Shown: positions 35,601 through 44,389 of the stretch, piece by piece
Layout of the letters: every line of letters begins with the position of its first letter
How positions within the stretch are numbered: position 1 is the stretch's first letter
From: an uncultured Clostridia bacterium
GTDB lineage: Bacteria > Bacillota > Clostridia > Oscillospirales > CAG-272
Reading direction: 5' to 3'
Length of the DNA: 64,000 nt
NCBI GenBank assembly: GCA_944392615.1
Contig: CALXXF010000008.1
Location: forward strand, 1 to 64,000
Notes under the pieces: model-generated
Told to the model about the DNA's origin: nothing
Seen by the model: the letters and a program-made list of their open reading frames with translations, nothing else
Databases searched by the model: none
Program-made: the position numbers and the translations under genes

Positions 35601-36123
35601 CCACTGAATCAACGGTATCGGCGGACGAGTATCCGCAGGCTGTCAGAAAGGCGCAAAGCTCAGGTATATCGTATTCCTGACCGCTGTTTACAGTCATAGA
35701 GAGAGAACGCAGCGTTTCAGGCGGTATAGTATACTGCAGAAGGGCGTCAGGCACGGTTATAACTATATCGCAATTCCGGTCGAGTATGTCATTCAGAACA
35801 GCTAACCGCTCATGCTCAAATTCATGGGATGCGACGATATTTTGCATCACCATATCACGCAGGGTATATATGTCAGCCTTCACACCGTAATCATAAAAAG
35901 ATGCTGCAAGAGCGGCGCAGTCGCGCTCGTTTGGCATTATTAGAAGAGCGGGAGTTTTTTCGGGAAAATCGGAAACAAGTGAGGCGCACATAGCGCACAC
36001 TGCTCCCGTGCACAGTCCGCCTGCAAGCAGGGGAAATTTTTTTCCGGACTGTTCTTTAATACATTTTACCAGGCCGGAATATGTCTTGTCTTTTTTGAAA
36101 GCATCGATAATAAAATTGTTCAT
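32611..36123 (-). CDS. mfd: Transcription-repair coupling factor Mfd
   Basis: A 1170-residue ATP-dependent translocase that removes stalled RNA polymerase and recruits UvrA. Domain order: UvrB-like N-terminus, RNAP-interaction domain (YVVHEKYGIGRYIG near residue 505), SF2 translocase with motif I LLCGDVGYGKTE, DEEQRFG (motif II), TATPIPRT (motif III) and QLRGRVGRS (motif VI), and the C-terminal TRCF domain. Length and motifs are normal. The pth gene upstream and the PrsA-like gene downstream follow the usual order in Bacillota. The 300-base gap before it contains only a short 18-bp direct repeat. Confidence 0.98.
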   Translation of the reverse strand: MNNFIIDAFKKDKTYSGLVKCIKEQSGKKFPLLAGGLCTGAVCAMCASLVSDFPEKTPALLIMPNERDCAALAASFYDYGVKADIYTLRDMVMQNIVASHEFEHERLAVLNDILDRNCDIVITVPDALLQYTIPPETLRSLSMTVNSGQEYDIPELCAFLTACGYSSADTVDSVGQFSRRGGIMDIFPPNLRNPVRIEFFDTEIDRMAQFDVISQRCTESIDSFRITPVREVISSEEKRKELSVLVRNNARKASVERVKDSLYEELETLSSGKELNCIDKYISFVYPEKKCLLDYFDNNSLLMVYEYTQIMNRARAYEWQETESIKSLLAEGLLIPQYSEYSLSKEVLEERIKSTPVLIINSFVSSMASFRFDGVFGFTTKQTANCFDNLAVLYEELYDYRNLGYRVFVLTENRQAAENLSSMLSQSGYTSSLGYDDDGSSIVILPSPRIQGFEFSSIKTAVLSTSRGINSMPAPVSKGRKKSAKDSNTEKVFSYTDLDEGDYVVHEKYGIGRYIGTRSLLVEGARKDFVQIQYAGTDVLYLPCNQLDAISKYIGASGEDVEIKLSKMGGPEWVKAKTKVKAAAKDMAKQLINLYAKRLRLEGHAFPPDSAIEKEFADNFEYDETQGQINAIRDITRDMEASHPMDRLLCGDVGYGKTEVAMRAAFKAVCDGKQVAILVPTTILALQHYETLLSRMRGFPVSIDMLSRFRTAKQQALSLRKIARGETDIIVGTHRILSKDIEFHDLGLIIIDEEQRFGVAQKEKLRQIAENVDTLTLTATPIPRTLNMAMTGIRDMSVLEEAPGDRFPVQSYVTEYDEVIIFDAIKRELRRGGQVFYLCNRIERMEKTAAMISKEIPEARIAVANGQMEKEDLSDIWHSLITGDTDILVCTTIIETGVDVPNANTLIIEDADKMGLSQLHQLRGRVGRSSRRAYAYFTYPKNKVLTEIAAKRLSAIRDFTEFGAGFKVAMRDLEIRGAGNILGAEQHGNMACVGYEMYMRLLEEAILEEKGGKSAPKIPECTIDFNIDAYIPENYISNSNQRLEAYKKISLIRTNEDMLDVSDELLDRFGPMPDSVASLVNISLLRSIASQAGLSRVEYKDKTIIYYPEKINVQAWSALAAENNGKLLMSFTQRPYISCRVKNSDWALDVSIKLLKSYLRIASQNNDASS

Positions 36124-36423
36124 TATATAAGGTCCGTTCCGTAAATCCGAATTGTCATGAGATGTAAAGATCTTTCACACGACACATCTGCAAAACGACA
36201 GCAAAAACGTACAGAAGGCAGGAAGTGTGCAGACATGTAATGAAAGACAAAGGACTGGCTGCGTTCTGAATGCCGCGCCATAAAAACTCATATTTAGTCA
36301 TACCGAAACTCATTTAAAGTCATTTATATCTGAAAGAGTAATGCACGTCTTCGGAATATTCTGACATATTTCAGTCTATTGGTACATGGCAAAGTAAAAT
36401 ATCTATGACATGCCGCAAAAGAC
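36124..36423. other. Gap between pth and mfd with an 18-bp direct repeat
   Basis: No gene is seen. Two near-identical 18-base units (36284-36301, 36306-36323) repeat with a 22-bp period. No clear promoter with both boxes was found. Confidence 0.6.
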
Positions 36424-37065
36424 TCACCCGTTGTAAATGTTCATTGCCTCCTGGCTCTTCCCTTCAAGGAGCATGAATACGGCGTCGGCAGCACGCGACA
36501 GAGCGTCTTTGAACAGCGCCCTGTCACCGGCGGGTATGTCCGCCAGAACCCAGGCGGCGGTATCATAATCGGCAGACGGTTTTTTTCCAACGCCTATTCT
36601 GACACGTGGAAATTCATCGCTCTGCAACTGATAGATTATGCTCTTGAGTCCCTTTTGACCTCCGTCGCTGCCCTTTGACCGTATTCTTATCCTGCCTACG
36701 TCAAGCATTATATCATCTGATACAACAATTATTTTCTGAGCGGGGATCTTATAAAATGCAGCCGCCTCTCTAACTGCCTGACCTGAGTTGTTCATAAAGG
36801 TCTGAGGCTTCATAAGAAGAAAGCGAATGTCTTTATAGGTTATGTCGGAGCAGAGCGAACTGAATTTTGAACGCGTCAGCCTTTCCGAAAGCTTTTCGCA
36901 GATCATGTCGGCGCACATAAATCCGGCATTGTGACGCGTAAAAAGATATTCTCTGCCTGGGTTTCCGAGGCACGCCACAATGGCGGATACAGGAGCTGAG
37001 CCTGAATCCTCAGCAATGTTTTTTTCTTTTACCTGAATACCAAGAATTTCAAAAATGCTTTTCAT
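36424..37065 (-). CDS. pth: Peptidyl-tRNA hydrolase
   Basis: A 213-residue Pth that frees tRNA from stalled peptidyl-tRNA; cytoplasmic. The catalytic His is in TRHNAGF (residues about 43-49), preceded by ACLGNPGREY; LMKPQTFMNNSG and the SDDIMLDVGRIRIRSKGSDGGQKGLKSI region (core SDDIMLDVGRIR) follow. It carries about 25 extra N-terminal residues compared with the usual 190, so a later start is possible, although no better ribosome-binding site was seen. Position between the glmU-like gene and mfd is the standard one. Confidence 0.96.
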   Translation of the reverse strand: MKSIFEILGIQVKEKNIAEDSGSAPVSAIVACLGNPGREYLFTRHNAGFMCADMICEKLSERLTRSKFSSLCSDITYKDIRFLLMKPQTFMNNSGQAVREAAAFYKIPAQKIIVVSDDIMLDVGRIRIRSKGSDGGQKGLKSIIYQLQSDEFPRVRIGVGKKPSADYDTAAWVLADIPAGDRALFKDALSRAADAVFMLLEGKSQEAMNIYNG

Positions 37066-37184
37066 AATGTTATATTCCGCCGCGATCGTATGCGCGGCAG
37101 TTCAGTATTTATATTTTGCTGTATGTTGTTGTGCACAGGAACATCTTTAAGTTGTTGAAAGGCGTTTAGCTTGCGTGTATGGTA

Positions 37185-38063
37185 CTACTTCCCGTTTTTA
37201 CCGTGCTTTTTTCTGAAACTATCAGCCCATCCGTCCTTGTTCACCTGCCTTGCGCGGGCTATTGCAAGCGAACCGTCCGGAACATCGTTGGTTATTGTGG
37301 AGCCGGCAGCTGTATATCCGCCGTTTCCTATGACTACAGGCGCCACAAGATTTGTATTACACCCTATGAAAGCATCGTCTCCGATAACACAACGGTTTTT
37401 TTCATATCCGTTGTAATTCACACACACCGTGCCACACCCGAAATTAACTCTCTTTCCGACATCGCTGTCCCCGATATAGGTAAGATGCGAGGCATGGGTG
37501 TCTTCCCCTACAACCGAATTTTTAACTTCCACAAAGTCGCCAATCTTGACGCCGTTTTCAATGACGCTTCCGGGACGTATATGACAGAAAGGCCCTATTT
37601 TGACAGAATCCTTTATAACTGAATCGTATGCCTGAACAGCATTCAGAACCGTTTTTTGACCTACAGTGCAGTTTTCTATCACAGATGACGGACCCAGAAC
37701 ACAATTTTCACCGATTATGACATTTTTCCTGATTTGTGTGAATGGATGGATTATCGTACCTTTTCCTATACGGGCAAAAGGAGATATTATGACACCGTCA
37801 AAGGACAGAAAAACAACTCCGCTTCGAACAAAATCAAGCAATACGTTTCTTGTGAATTTTTGAGTGAACTCAAATCCGGCAACGCGATCCTTAAAACACG
37901 AAGCCTCGTCAAAATCTATAAGTCCCACAGCACAGAGCGAGCAGAGCTTTTCAAAGCAGAGCTCTGTATCTGGATTTATTTCAGCTCTTGAAAGTATTTC
38001 TGCAGCCCTTTCAAGCTGAGCATCAGACGGAAAAGATATCTGTGATGTCGTATCGGATTCCAT
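37185..38063 (-). CDS. GlmU-like acetyltransferase half, no uridylyltransferase domain
   Basis: A 292-residue left-handed beta-helix protein. From about residue 95 on it matches the C-terminal acetyltransferase part of GlmU: SHLTYIGD (catalytic-His region), NFGCGTVCVNYNGYEKNR, GCNTNLVAPVVIG, AAGSTITNDVP and the end LAIARARQVNKDGW. The nucleotidyltransferase domain (LNAAGxGTRM-type) is missing; instead residues 1-95 are a short helical region of unknown use. The gene sits exactly where full glmU is in the glmU-pth-mfd order. The product could acetylate glucosamine 1-phosphate while the uridylylation is done by another protein. ATG 38063 is preferred because GGAGGT lies seven bases before it. 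It ends with TAG. Confidence 0.85.
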   Translation of the reverse strand: MESDTTSQISFPSDAQLERAAEILSRAEINPDTELCFEKLCSLCAVGLIDFDEASCFKDRVAGFEFTQKFTRNVLLDFVRSGVVFLSFDGVIISPFARIGKGTIIHPFTQIRKNVIIGENCVLGPSSVIENCTVGQKTVLNAVQAYDSVIKDSVKIGPFCHIRPGSVIENGVKIGDFVEVKNSVVGEDTHASHLTYIGDSDVGKRVNFGCGTVCVNYNGYEKNRCVIGDDAFIGCNTNLVAPVVIGNGGYTAAGSTITNDVPDGSLAIARARQVNKDGWADSFRKKHGKNGK

Positions 38064-38138
38064 TATCACACCTCCGGAAAATCATTAAACAAGTGGCAGG
38101 CCAGATTGGCATAACAGTGTACGCGGTTCAAAATCATT

Positions 38139-38172
38139 CTGAGCCATTTATTTTTCTGAGCCATTTATTTTT
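38139..38172. repeat. Two tandem 17-bp copies before ppdK
   Basis: An exact tandem duplication of a 17-base unit (38139-38155 and 38156-38172). The remaining 306-base gap holds a TATAAT at 38318-38323 with a weak -35, the likely ppdK promoter. Confidence 0.75.
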
Positions 38173-38369
38173 TTACAAACACGATTACATCATATTCTAT
38201 AACAAAATTATAATCATTTCAAGAGCGAAAGATGTGTTTTGTGTGACGTACTCTTCAAAAAAAGTTAATTAATTGTAAATAATTTGGTTTTCTATTTCAT
38301 TTTTCCCTACGTGTTGATATAATATATCTTGGCTTATGGAAAAATAATACAACCTTTGGAGGTCAAAAA

Positions 38370-41003
38370 ATGGCAAAGAAGTATGTTTATCTGTTTACCG
38401 AAGGAAACGCCGGTATGCGTGAACTTCTCGGGGGAAAAGGAGCCAACCTTGCCGAGATGACTAACCTTGGACTTCCCGTTCCTCAGGGATTTACGATCAC
38501 CACTGAGGCATGCACCAAGTACTATGAGGACGGAAAGCAGATCAATCCCGAGATCATGGCACAGATCATGGAATACATCGACAAAATGGAGACAATAACG
38601 GGAAAGAAGTTCGGAGACCTTGAGAATCCTCTTCTCGTTTCCGTTCGTTCCGGAGCAAGGGCTTCCATGCCTGGCATGATGGACACGATCCTCAACCTCG
38701 GTCTCAATGAGGATGTTGTCAATGTAATGGCAAAGAAGTCAGGCAACCCCAGATGGGCATGGGACTGCTACAGAAGATTTATTCAGATGTACTCCGACGT
38801 CGTAATGGAAGTCGGAAAGAAATATTTTGAGCAGCTTATAGACAAGATGAAAGAAGAAAGAGGCGTCACACTTGACGTTGAGCTCACTGCCGATGATCTC
38901 AAGGAGCTTGCTTCGCAGTTCAAAGCCGAGTACAAGGCAAAGATAGGAAGCGATTTTCCCACCGATCCCAAAGAGCAGCTCATGGGCGCTGTAAAAGCTG
39001 TCTTCCGTTCATGGGATAACCCCCGTGCGAACGTATATCGCCGTGACAACGATATACCTTATTCATGGGGAACGGCTGTCAACGTTCAGATGATGGCATT
39101 CGGAAACATGGGCGAGACATCTGGAACCGGAGTTGCGTTCACACGTGACCCTGCTACAGGTGAAAAGAAGCTGATGGGCGAATTCCTCATGAACGCTCAG
39201 GGCGAGGACGTTGTGGCAGGTATCCGCACGCCTATGCCCATAGCCAAGATGGCAGAAGTGATGCCCGAAGTGTTTGAGCAGTTCACACAGATATGCAATA
39301 CTCTTGAGAATCACTATCATGACATGCAGGATATGGAATTCACCATTGAGGACAAGCATCTTTACATGCTCCAGACAAGAAACGGCAAGAGAACGGCGAA
39401 AGCAGCTCTCAAAATCGCCTGCGACCTTGTTGATGAGGGAATGATAACCGAACAGCAGGCAGTTCTCATGATAGATCCCCGTAACCTCGATTCACTTCTC
39501 CACCCGCAGTTTGACGCCAAGGCTCTCAAGGCAGCGAAGCCTATTGCAAGAGGTCTTGCCGCATCTCCCGGAGCTGCATGCGGACAGGTAGTGTTCTCTG
39601 CAGAGGATGCCAAGGCATGGAAGGCTGCCGGCAAAAAGGTTGTTCTTGTACGTCTTGAAACATCTCCCGAAGATATTGAAGGCATGAAGGCTTCGCAGGG
39701 TATTCTTACCGTGCGCGGCGGTATGACCAGCCACGCTGCAGTTGTTGCGCGCGGAATGGGAGCCTGCTGTGTTTCCGGATGCTCAGAAATAGCTATGGAC
39801 GAGGAGAACAAGAAGTTTACTGTCGGTGGTAAGACATATACCGAGGGTGACATAATTTCTATAGACGGTTCAACCGGAAATGTTTACGGTGAGGCTATAC
39901 CTACAGTTGACGCTTCGATAACCGGCGAATTCGGCAGAATCATGGCATGGGCGGACAAGTACCGCAAGCTGAAGGTGCGCACAAATGCAGATACTCCGAA
40001 GGATGCTGCAAAGGCAAGAGAACTCGGAGCCGAGGGAATCGGTCTTTGCCGTACCGAGCACATGTTCTTCGAAAGCGACAGAATTGCCGCTATACGTGAA
40101 ATGATCTGCTCTGATACAGTTGCAGAGAGAGAAGCAGCGCTCGAAAAGATACTTCCCCTTCAGCAGGGAGATTTTGAGAAGCTGTACGAGGCGCTTGAAG
40201 GCTACCCTGTCGTCATACGTTTCCTCGATCCCCCGCTTCATGAGTTTGTACCCACAGACGAAAAGGATATAGAGCTTCTTGCCAATACCCAGGGAAAGAG
40301 CGTAGAAACAATAAAGAACATAATCGCTTCCCTGCATGAATTCAACCCGATGATGGGACACCGCGGATGCCGTCTTGCTGTGACATATCCTGAGATAGCC
40401 AAGATGCAGACCAGAGCGGTTATACGCGCCGCAATCAATGTGCAGAAGAGACATCCCGATTGGAAGATAGTTCCCGAAATCGAGATTCCTCTCACCGGCG
40501 AGGTCAAAGAATTTAAGTTTGTCAAGGATGTAGTCGTTGCTGTTGCCGATGAAGAGATCGCAGCCGCTGGCGTAGAGCTCAAGTATCTTGTCGGAACAAT
40601 GATCGAGATACCGCGTGCTGCCCTCACAGCTGACGAGATAGCTAAAGAAGCGGAGTTCTTCTGCTTCGGAACCAACGACCTTACACAGATGACCTTTGGG
40701 TTCAGCCGTGACGATGCCGGCAAGTTCCTCGGTGCTTACTACGATCACAAGATATATGAGTCCGATCCGTTTGCCCGTATTGATACAGTAGGCGTTGGAA
40801 AACTCATGAAAATGACTGTTGACCTCGGACGTTCTGTACGTCCGGAAATGTCTATTGGTATATGCGGCGAGCACGGAGGAGATCCGTCATCTGTTGAGTT
40901 CTGCCACACAATTGGGCTCGACTATGTATCATGCTCTCCCTTCCGTGTTCCGATAGCAAGACTTGCGGCAGCTCAGGCAAACATAAAGAGTCCGAGATCA
41001 TAA
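38370..41003 (+). CDS. ppdK: Pyruvate, phosphate dikinase
   Basis: An 877-residue enzyme interconverting pyruvate, ATP and phosphate with PEP, AMP and pyrophosphate; it permits gluconeogenesis or PPi-linked glycolysis in anaerobes. The N-terminal ATP-grasp domain starts GGKGANLAEM; the swivelling phosphohistidine domain has GGMTSHAAVVARGMG (catalytic His about residue 456), and the C-terminal PEP/pyruvate TIM barrel ends with GICGEHGGDPSSV (catalytic Cys about residue 832). Full length. Start ATG with TTTGGAGG upstream. A strong terminator follows 50 bases after the stop, so it is a single-gene unit. Confidence 0.98.
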   Translation: MAKKYVYLFTEGNAGMRELLGGKGANLAEMTNLGLPVPQGFTITTEACTKYYEDGKQINPEIMAQIMEYIDKMETITGKKFGDLENPLLVSVRSGARASMPGMMDTILNLGLNEDVVNVMAKKSGNPRWAWDCYRRFIQMYSDVVMEVGKKYFEQLIDKMKEERGVTLDVELTADDLKELASQFKAEYKAKIGSDFPTDPKEQLMGAVKAVFRSWDNPRANVYRRDNDIPYSWGTAVNVQMMAFGNMGETSGTGVAFTRDPATGEKKLMGEFLMNAQGEDVVAGIRTPMPIAKMAEVMPEVFEQFTQICNTLENHYHDMQDMEFTIEDKHLYMLQTRNGKRTAKAALKIACDLVDEGMITEQQAVLMIDPRNLDSLLHPQFDAKALKAAKPIARGLAASPGAACGQVVFSAEDAKAWKAAGKKVVLVRLETSPEDIEGMKASQGILTVRGGMTSHAAVVARGMGACCVSGCSEIAMDEENKKFTVGGKTYTEGDIISIDGSTGNVYGEAIPTVDASITGEFGRIMAWADKYRKLKVRTNADTPKDAAKARELGAEGIGLCRTEHMFFESDRIAAIREMICSDTVAEREAALEKILPLQQGDFEKLYEALEGYPVVIRFLDPPLHEFVPTDEKDIELLANTQGKSVETIKNIIASLHEFNPMMGHRGCRLAVTYPEIAKMQTRAVIRAAINVQKRHPDWKIVPEIEIPLTGEVKEFKFVKDVVVAVADEEIAAAGVELKYLVGTMIEIPRAALTADEIAKEAEFFCFGTNDLTQMTFGFSRDDAGKFLGAYYDHKIYESDPFARIDTVGVGKLMKMTVDLGRSVRPEMSIGICGEHGGDPSSVEFCHTIGLDYVSCSPFRVPIARLAAAQANIKSPRS

Positions 41004-41054
41004 TGAAGTCTTTTCCCTGGCAAAAATATTGCAACGACTGATTTAAAAAGAAAA

Positions 41055-41102
41055 AATACTCCCGGTAGTGAGGTAAGTCTTAAATCTCATCCCGGGAGTA
41101 TT
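41055..41102 (+). terminator. Terminator of ppdK
   Basis: A perfect 11-bp stem (41055-41065 with 41092-41102), extended inward by TGAG/CTCA, followed by a T-rich run. Confidence 0.85.
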
Positions 41103-41163
41103 CATTTTATTACATAAAATCACGGAGACAGACATGCATTCATTAAAATTTCAATATTAATGC

Positions 41164-41192
41164 TTGATTGTTTTGCTTTTTGATGATATAAT
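41164..41192 (+). promoter_or_regulatory. Promoter of the sulfatase gene
   Basis: TTGATT (41164-41169), 17-bp spacer, TATAAT (41187-41192). Confidence 0.85.
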
Positions 41193-41232
41193 GGTACCGG
41201 ACATGCAGAAGTAGTTTCTAACGGAGGCGCTT

Positions 41233-42630
41233 ATGAAAAAACCAAATCTCATTTATGTGTTTGCAGATCAGCTCAGGTATTCATCAGTGGGATACAACGG
41301 CGACAAGAAAGCGGTAACGCCGAACATTGACGCATTTTCAAAAGAATCTGTAATAATGGACAATGCGGTATCAGGACATCCTGTCTGCGCGCCGTACCGT
41401 GCTTCGCTTTTTACAGGAAAATACACAACTTCTACAGGCATGGTTATAAATGAGATAAGAATAAATCAGAATCACAGGACCTTTGCGAATGTACTTTCGG
41501 AAAACGGATACGAGACATGTTATATAGGAAAATGGCACATGTGGGCAAACAAACTCGGAGACCACTTCAATCCCGATAATTCCTACATACCAGAATGCGG
41601 CAGACTCGGTTTTAACGATTTTTTTGCCGGATACAATTTTCATCATGAATACTATTCGCCCAAGGCGTATTATCATTTGGATTCGAAGGAAAAGATATAT
41701 TACGACGGTTATGAGCCTGATTGCCAGACTGACATGGCAATTGAGCGTCTCAAAGCTATGGCTTCCTCAGACAAACCGTTTGCGCTTTTTCTGTCAATAG
41801 GAACCCCGCACGACCCTTGGGTAAAAGAGAATGTTCCGGAAAAATATTATGAGATGTTCAGAAACGTTGATTTTCCGAATCCGGATAACTATCTTCCATT
41901 CAATGACCCGTATGCCGATGACTGGGCAAAGCTGTCATCGGAAGAACGTTCCTGCCTCGAAGAGTGGCGCAGGGTTTATTATGCCATGACAGCAAATCTC
42001 GACTATAACTTCGGAAGAATAGTGTCAGCCGTCAAGGAACTGGGTCTTGATGAAAACTCTATACTTGTATTTACTTCTGACCACGGAGAGCTTTTCGGTG
42101 CACACGGAAGACGCGCCAAAAACATATTCTATGATGAGGCAGTCAGAGTTCCCTTTCTTATCCGCGGAAAAGAGTTTACTCCCGGAATATGCAGCGCAGA
42201 TTTCAACACAGTGGATATAATGCCGACGCTGTTATCATACATGGGACTGCCTGTACCGGAAGGAGTTCAGGGAACGGATAAGCGCGATGAAATTGACGGA
42301 ACGGCCGAACGCGACGACGGCTCCCTGATGATGTGTACCGGTCCCACCGCCGTATTTGGAGACGGAAACGAATGGCGCGCCATCAGAACGAAAAAATACA
42401 CATACGCAGTATACAAAAAAGACGGAAAAGAACTTTTGTTTGACAATGAAAGGGACAAATTGCAGAAAAATGATCTTTCCTCTGATCCCGAATATGCAGA
42501 TATAAAATCTGAATTAAAGGAAAAAATGTTCAGAAAAATGAAAGAAATAGGAGACCAATTCAGATCAAACAGCTATTACAGAGATAACTGGATCACTGAC
42601 CGCTGCATAAATGAAACTCTCGTCCCGTGA
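41233..42630 (+). CDS. Cytoplasmic Cys-type sulfatase
   Basis: A 465-residue sulfatase of the alkaline-phosphatase superfamily (family S1). The formylglycine site CAPYR (CxPxR) starts at Cys52, followed by ASLFTGKY. Metal ligands include the N-terminal ADQ (11-13) and TSDHGE. There is no signal peptide or membrane segment, so it acts in the cytoplasm on a sulfated sugar brought in by transport. Activity needs an anaerobic sulfatase-maturing enzyme (radical SAM), which is not in this window. The start ATG has GGAGG upstream and its own promoter. The precise substrate is not determinable from the sequence. Confidence 0.9.
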   Translation: MKKPNLIYVFADQLRYSSVGYNGDKKAVTPNIDAFSKESVIMDNAVSGHPVCAPYRASLFTGKYTTSTGMVINEIRINQNHRTFANVLSENGYETCYIGKWHMWANKLGDHFNPDNSYIPECGRLGFNDFFAGYNFHHEYYSPKAYYHLDSKEKIYYDGYEPDCQTDMAIERLKAMASSDKPFALFLSIGTPHDPWVKENVPEKYYEMFRNVDFPNPDNYLPFNDPYADDWAKLSSEERSCLEEWRRVYYAMTANLDYNFGRIVSAVKELGLDENSILVFTSDHGELFGAHGRRAKNIFYDEAVRVPFLIRGKEFTPGICSADFNTVDIMPTLLSYMGLPVPEGVQGTDKRDEIDGTAERDDGSLMMCTGPTAVFGDGNEWRAIRTKKYTYAVYKKDGKELLFDNERDKLQKNDLSSDPEYADIKSELKEKMFRKMKEIGDQFRSNSYYRDNWITDRCINETLVP

Positions 42631-42809
42631 CATTCTTATTTCGTCCTGCGGCGGCATGACCCCTGAAAACTACACAATCTTCTCCTTCGTTTTACTTAAA
42701 TCAATACGATTTGAGACCATACATGCACGACATATTAAGCAATTATTGTGATGATTGTGTCTGCAGATATAAAAAAATTAAGAAAAAACATTTTTTAACA
42801 AAAAAACTA

Positions 42810-42838
42810 TTGATTTTCTTTAATAAATAGTCTATAAT
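42810..42838 (+). promoter_or_regulatory. Promoter of the interrupted lipoprotein gene
   Basis: TTGATT (42810-42815), 17-bp spacer, TATAAT (42833-42838). Confidence 0.85.
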
Positions 42839-42909
42839 CAACGTGTAGTATATCACATAGGGTGATATTTATCAAAAGATATTGCCAAATCACAAAATCG
42901 GAGGTAAAC

Positions 42910-44148
42910 ATGAAGAAGACATTACTGCTTTTGACCGTATTGCTTTTACTCGTTTCCGTTGTATTGCTCGTTTCGTGCGATAACGACTCAAACACTACTG
43001 AGGCAACAGAGAATACGGACGCTGTATCTTCAGTTCAGGAAACGACCCCGTTTTCCACAGCACCCACCACTACAACCGAAGCACAGACGACTACCACTAT
43101 GGAGCAGACTACTGCAGCCACAGAGCCCCCGGCTCCCGTTACGAGAGACCCAGGCAAGGAATATTACCTTGACGTTCAGTCCATCAAAGTCAACAAGAAC
43201 AATGAGGACGCCGATTATATAATAGTAAATACGGCCGGTGCAAACCTCAACGAGAGATTTGCCGATAACAACGGATATATTCTCTACTAGTTCAATCTTT
43301 CCGATCTCATTGAGGGATACGTTGTATTGCATATCAGACAAAACTATCTTGTCTACGCCACACAGGACATTGAAGCTGATTATGAAGACATGGACGTTAT
43401 AGGAAACTTCAATGACATAGCCGATCAGTTCCCTCCTGAAGGATTTAATGAAAATGGCACTTACGTCGCAGGATCCAACAAAACCGAACTCGTGATAGAT
43501 CCGGCGGAGCTCGGATATGTCGGAGAATTCTATGTATACATAATGGACTGCAACCCCGCTGACGGATGGGGAGGCACTATCAATCAGATCGACATCTGCT
43601 CCTATAAGGAAGGAACGGCGCCTGAGGCCACATCTCTTGATGACTCACAGGGCACCCCGAATTATCCGTCTGCAGACATGGTAGAAACCGCCGTTTCTGT
43701 TGCTGTAAACGGATATGGAGAGGACGAAGAGTATCTCTTTGAAAACACGGCAAGCGCAAATGAAACAAGAAGATACGCAGACGGAAATTCCTACTTCATT
43801 TACCGTATCGAGATAAGAGACCTCGTCAGCCCCAAGATTGCCCTTAAGATTGCTCAGAACTACCTCGTCGAGATTTCTTCAAACGGTCAGGATTGGATAG
43901 AGGTTGTTGACTTCTCAAAGACAAGCGAGTATCAGGATCTGTATAACCAGTATCTCGGTACCGCTGAGTTTGATAGTTACTTTGCTTCAAGCGGCGACTA
44001 TATCGGCGGAGAGAACATGACCGACATAGTGATAGATCCTTATGAGTATGAAATATACGGAGCTCTTTATATCAAGATATCCGACTGCATAACTTCTGCT
44101 GGATGGGGCGGCGCTCTTGAACTCCTCACCATATCCTATTACGAATAA
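42910..44148 (+). pseudogene. Two-repeat lipoprotein gene with one in-frame TAG
   Basis: From ATG 42910 (GGAGGT upstream) a lipoprotein begins: signal segment, lipobox LVSC (about residue 21), Thr-rich linker, then two tandem beta-rich repeats of about 130 residues. The frame stays open to TAA at 44146-44148 except for one TAG at 43288-43290, codon 127. The repeats align across it: GYILY-stop-FNLSDLIEGY against SYFIYRIEIRDLV, so the TAG replaces an Arg position. The rest shows no frameshift and its codons look like neighbouring genes. The likely reading is a recent nonsense mutation (or sequencing error) in a secreted carbohydrate- or surface-binding protein of unknown ligand. Its promoter and terminator remain intact. 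Confidence 0.75.
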
Positions 44149-44228
44149 TACCTCTCTTATCGCTTATCTGTGGCGGTAAGGTCTGTCTTACAGCACACAG
44201 ATGATATCCTTGAGTGGTATTTCAAGAT

Positions 44229-44284
44229 TTTACATTGAAAAAAGCTTCCCGGACAAATGTCCGGGAAGCTTTTTTCAATGTAAA
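44229..44284. terminator. Bidirectional terminator: perfect 27-bp inverted repeat
   Basis: Two 27-base arms (44229-44255, 44258-44284) separated by two bases, with A6 on the left and T6 on the right of the GC-rich core. It lies between two convergent genes and can serve both. Confidence 0.88.
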
Positions 44285-44389
44285 CGCAGAGTCTGAATAC
44301 CATGCCGAATTATGGAAAGGAAACGACAACTTCGTGTAATGAAACTGCCTATGTATAAAAATACATATCATTTTCAATATAGCAAATAC

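Noticed and set aside
43288-43290. Reassigned TAG codon (for example pyrrolysine or a recoded amber)
   Set aside because: The GlmU-like gene at 37185 ends with TAG, the gene is not a methyltransferase, and no pyl genes are present. A nonsense mutation is simpler.
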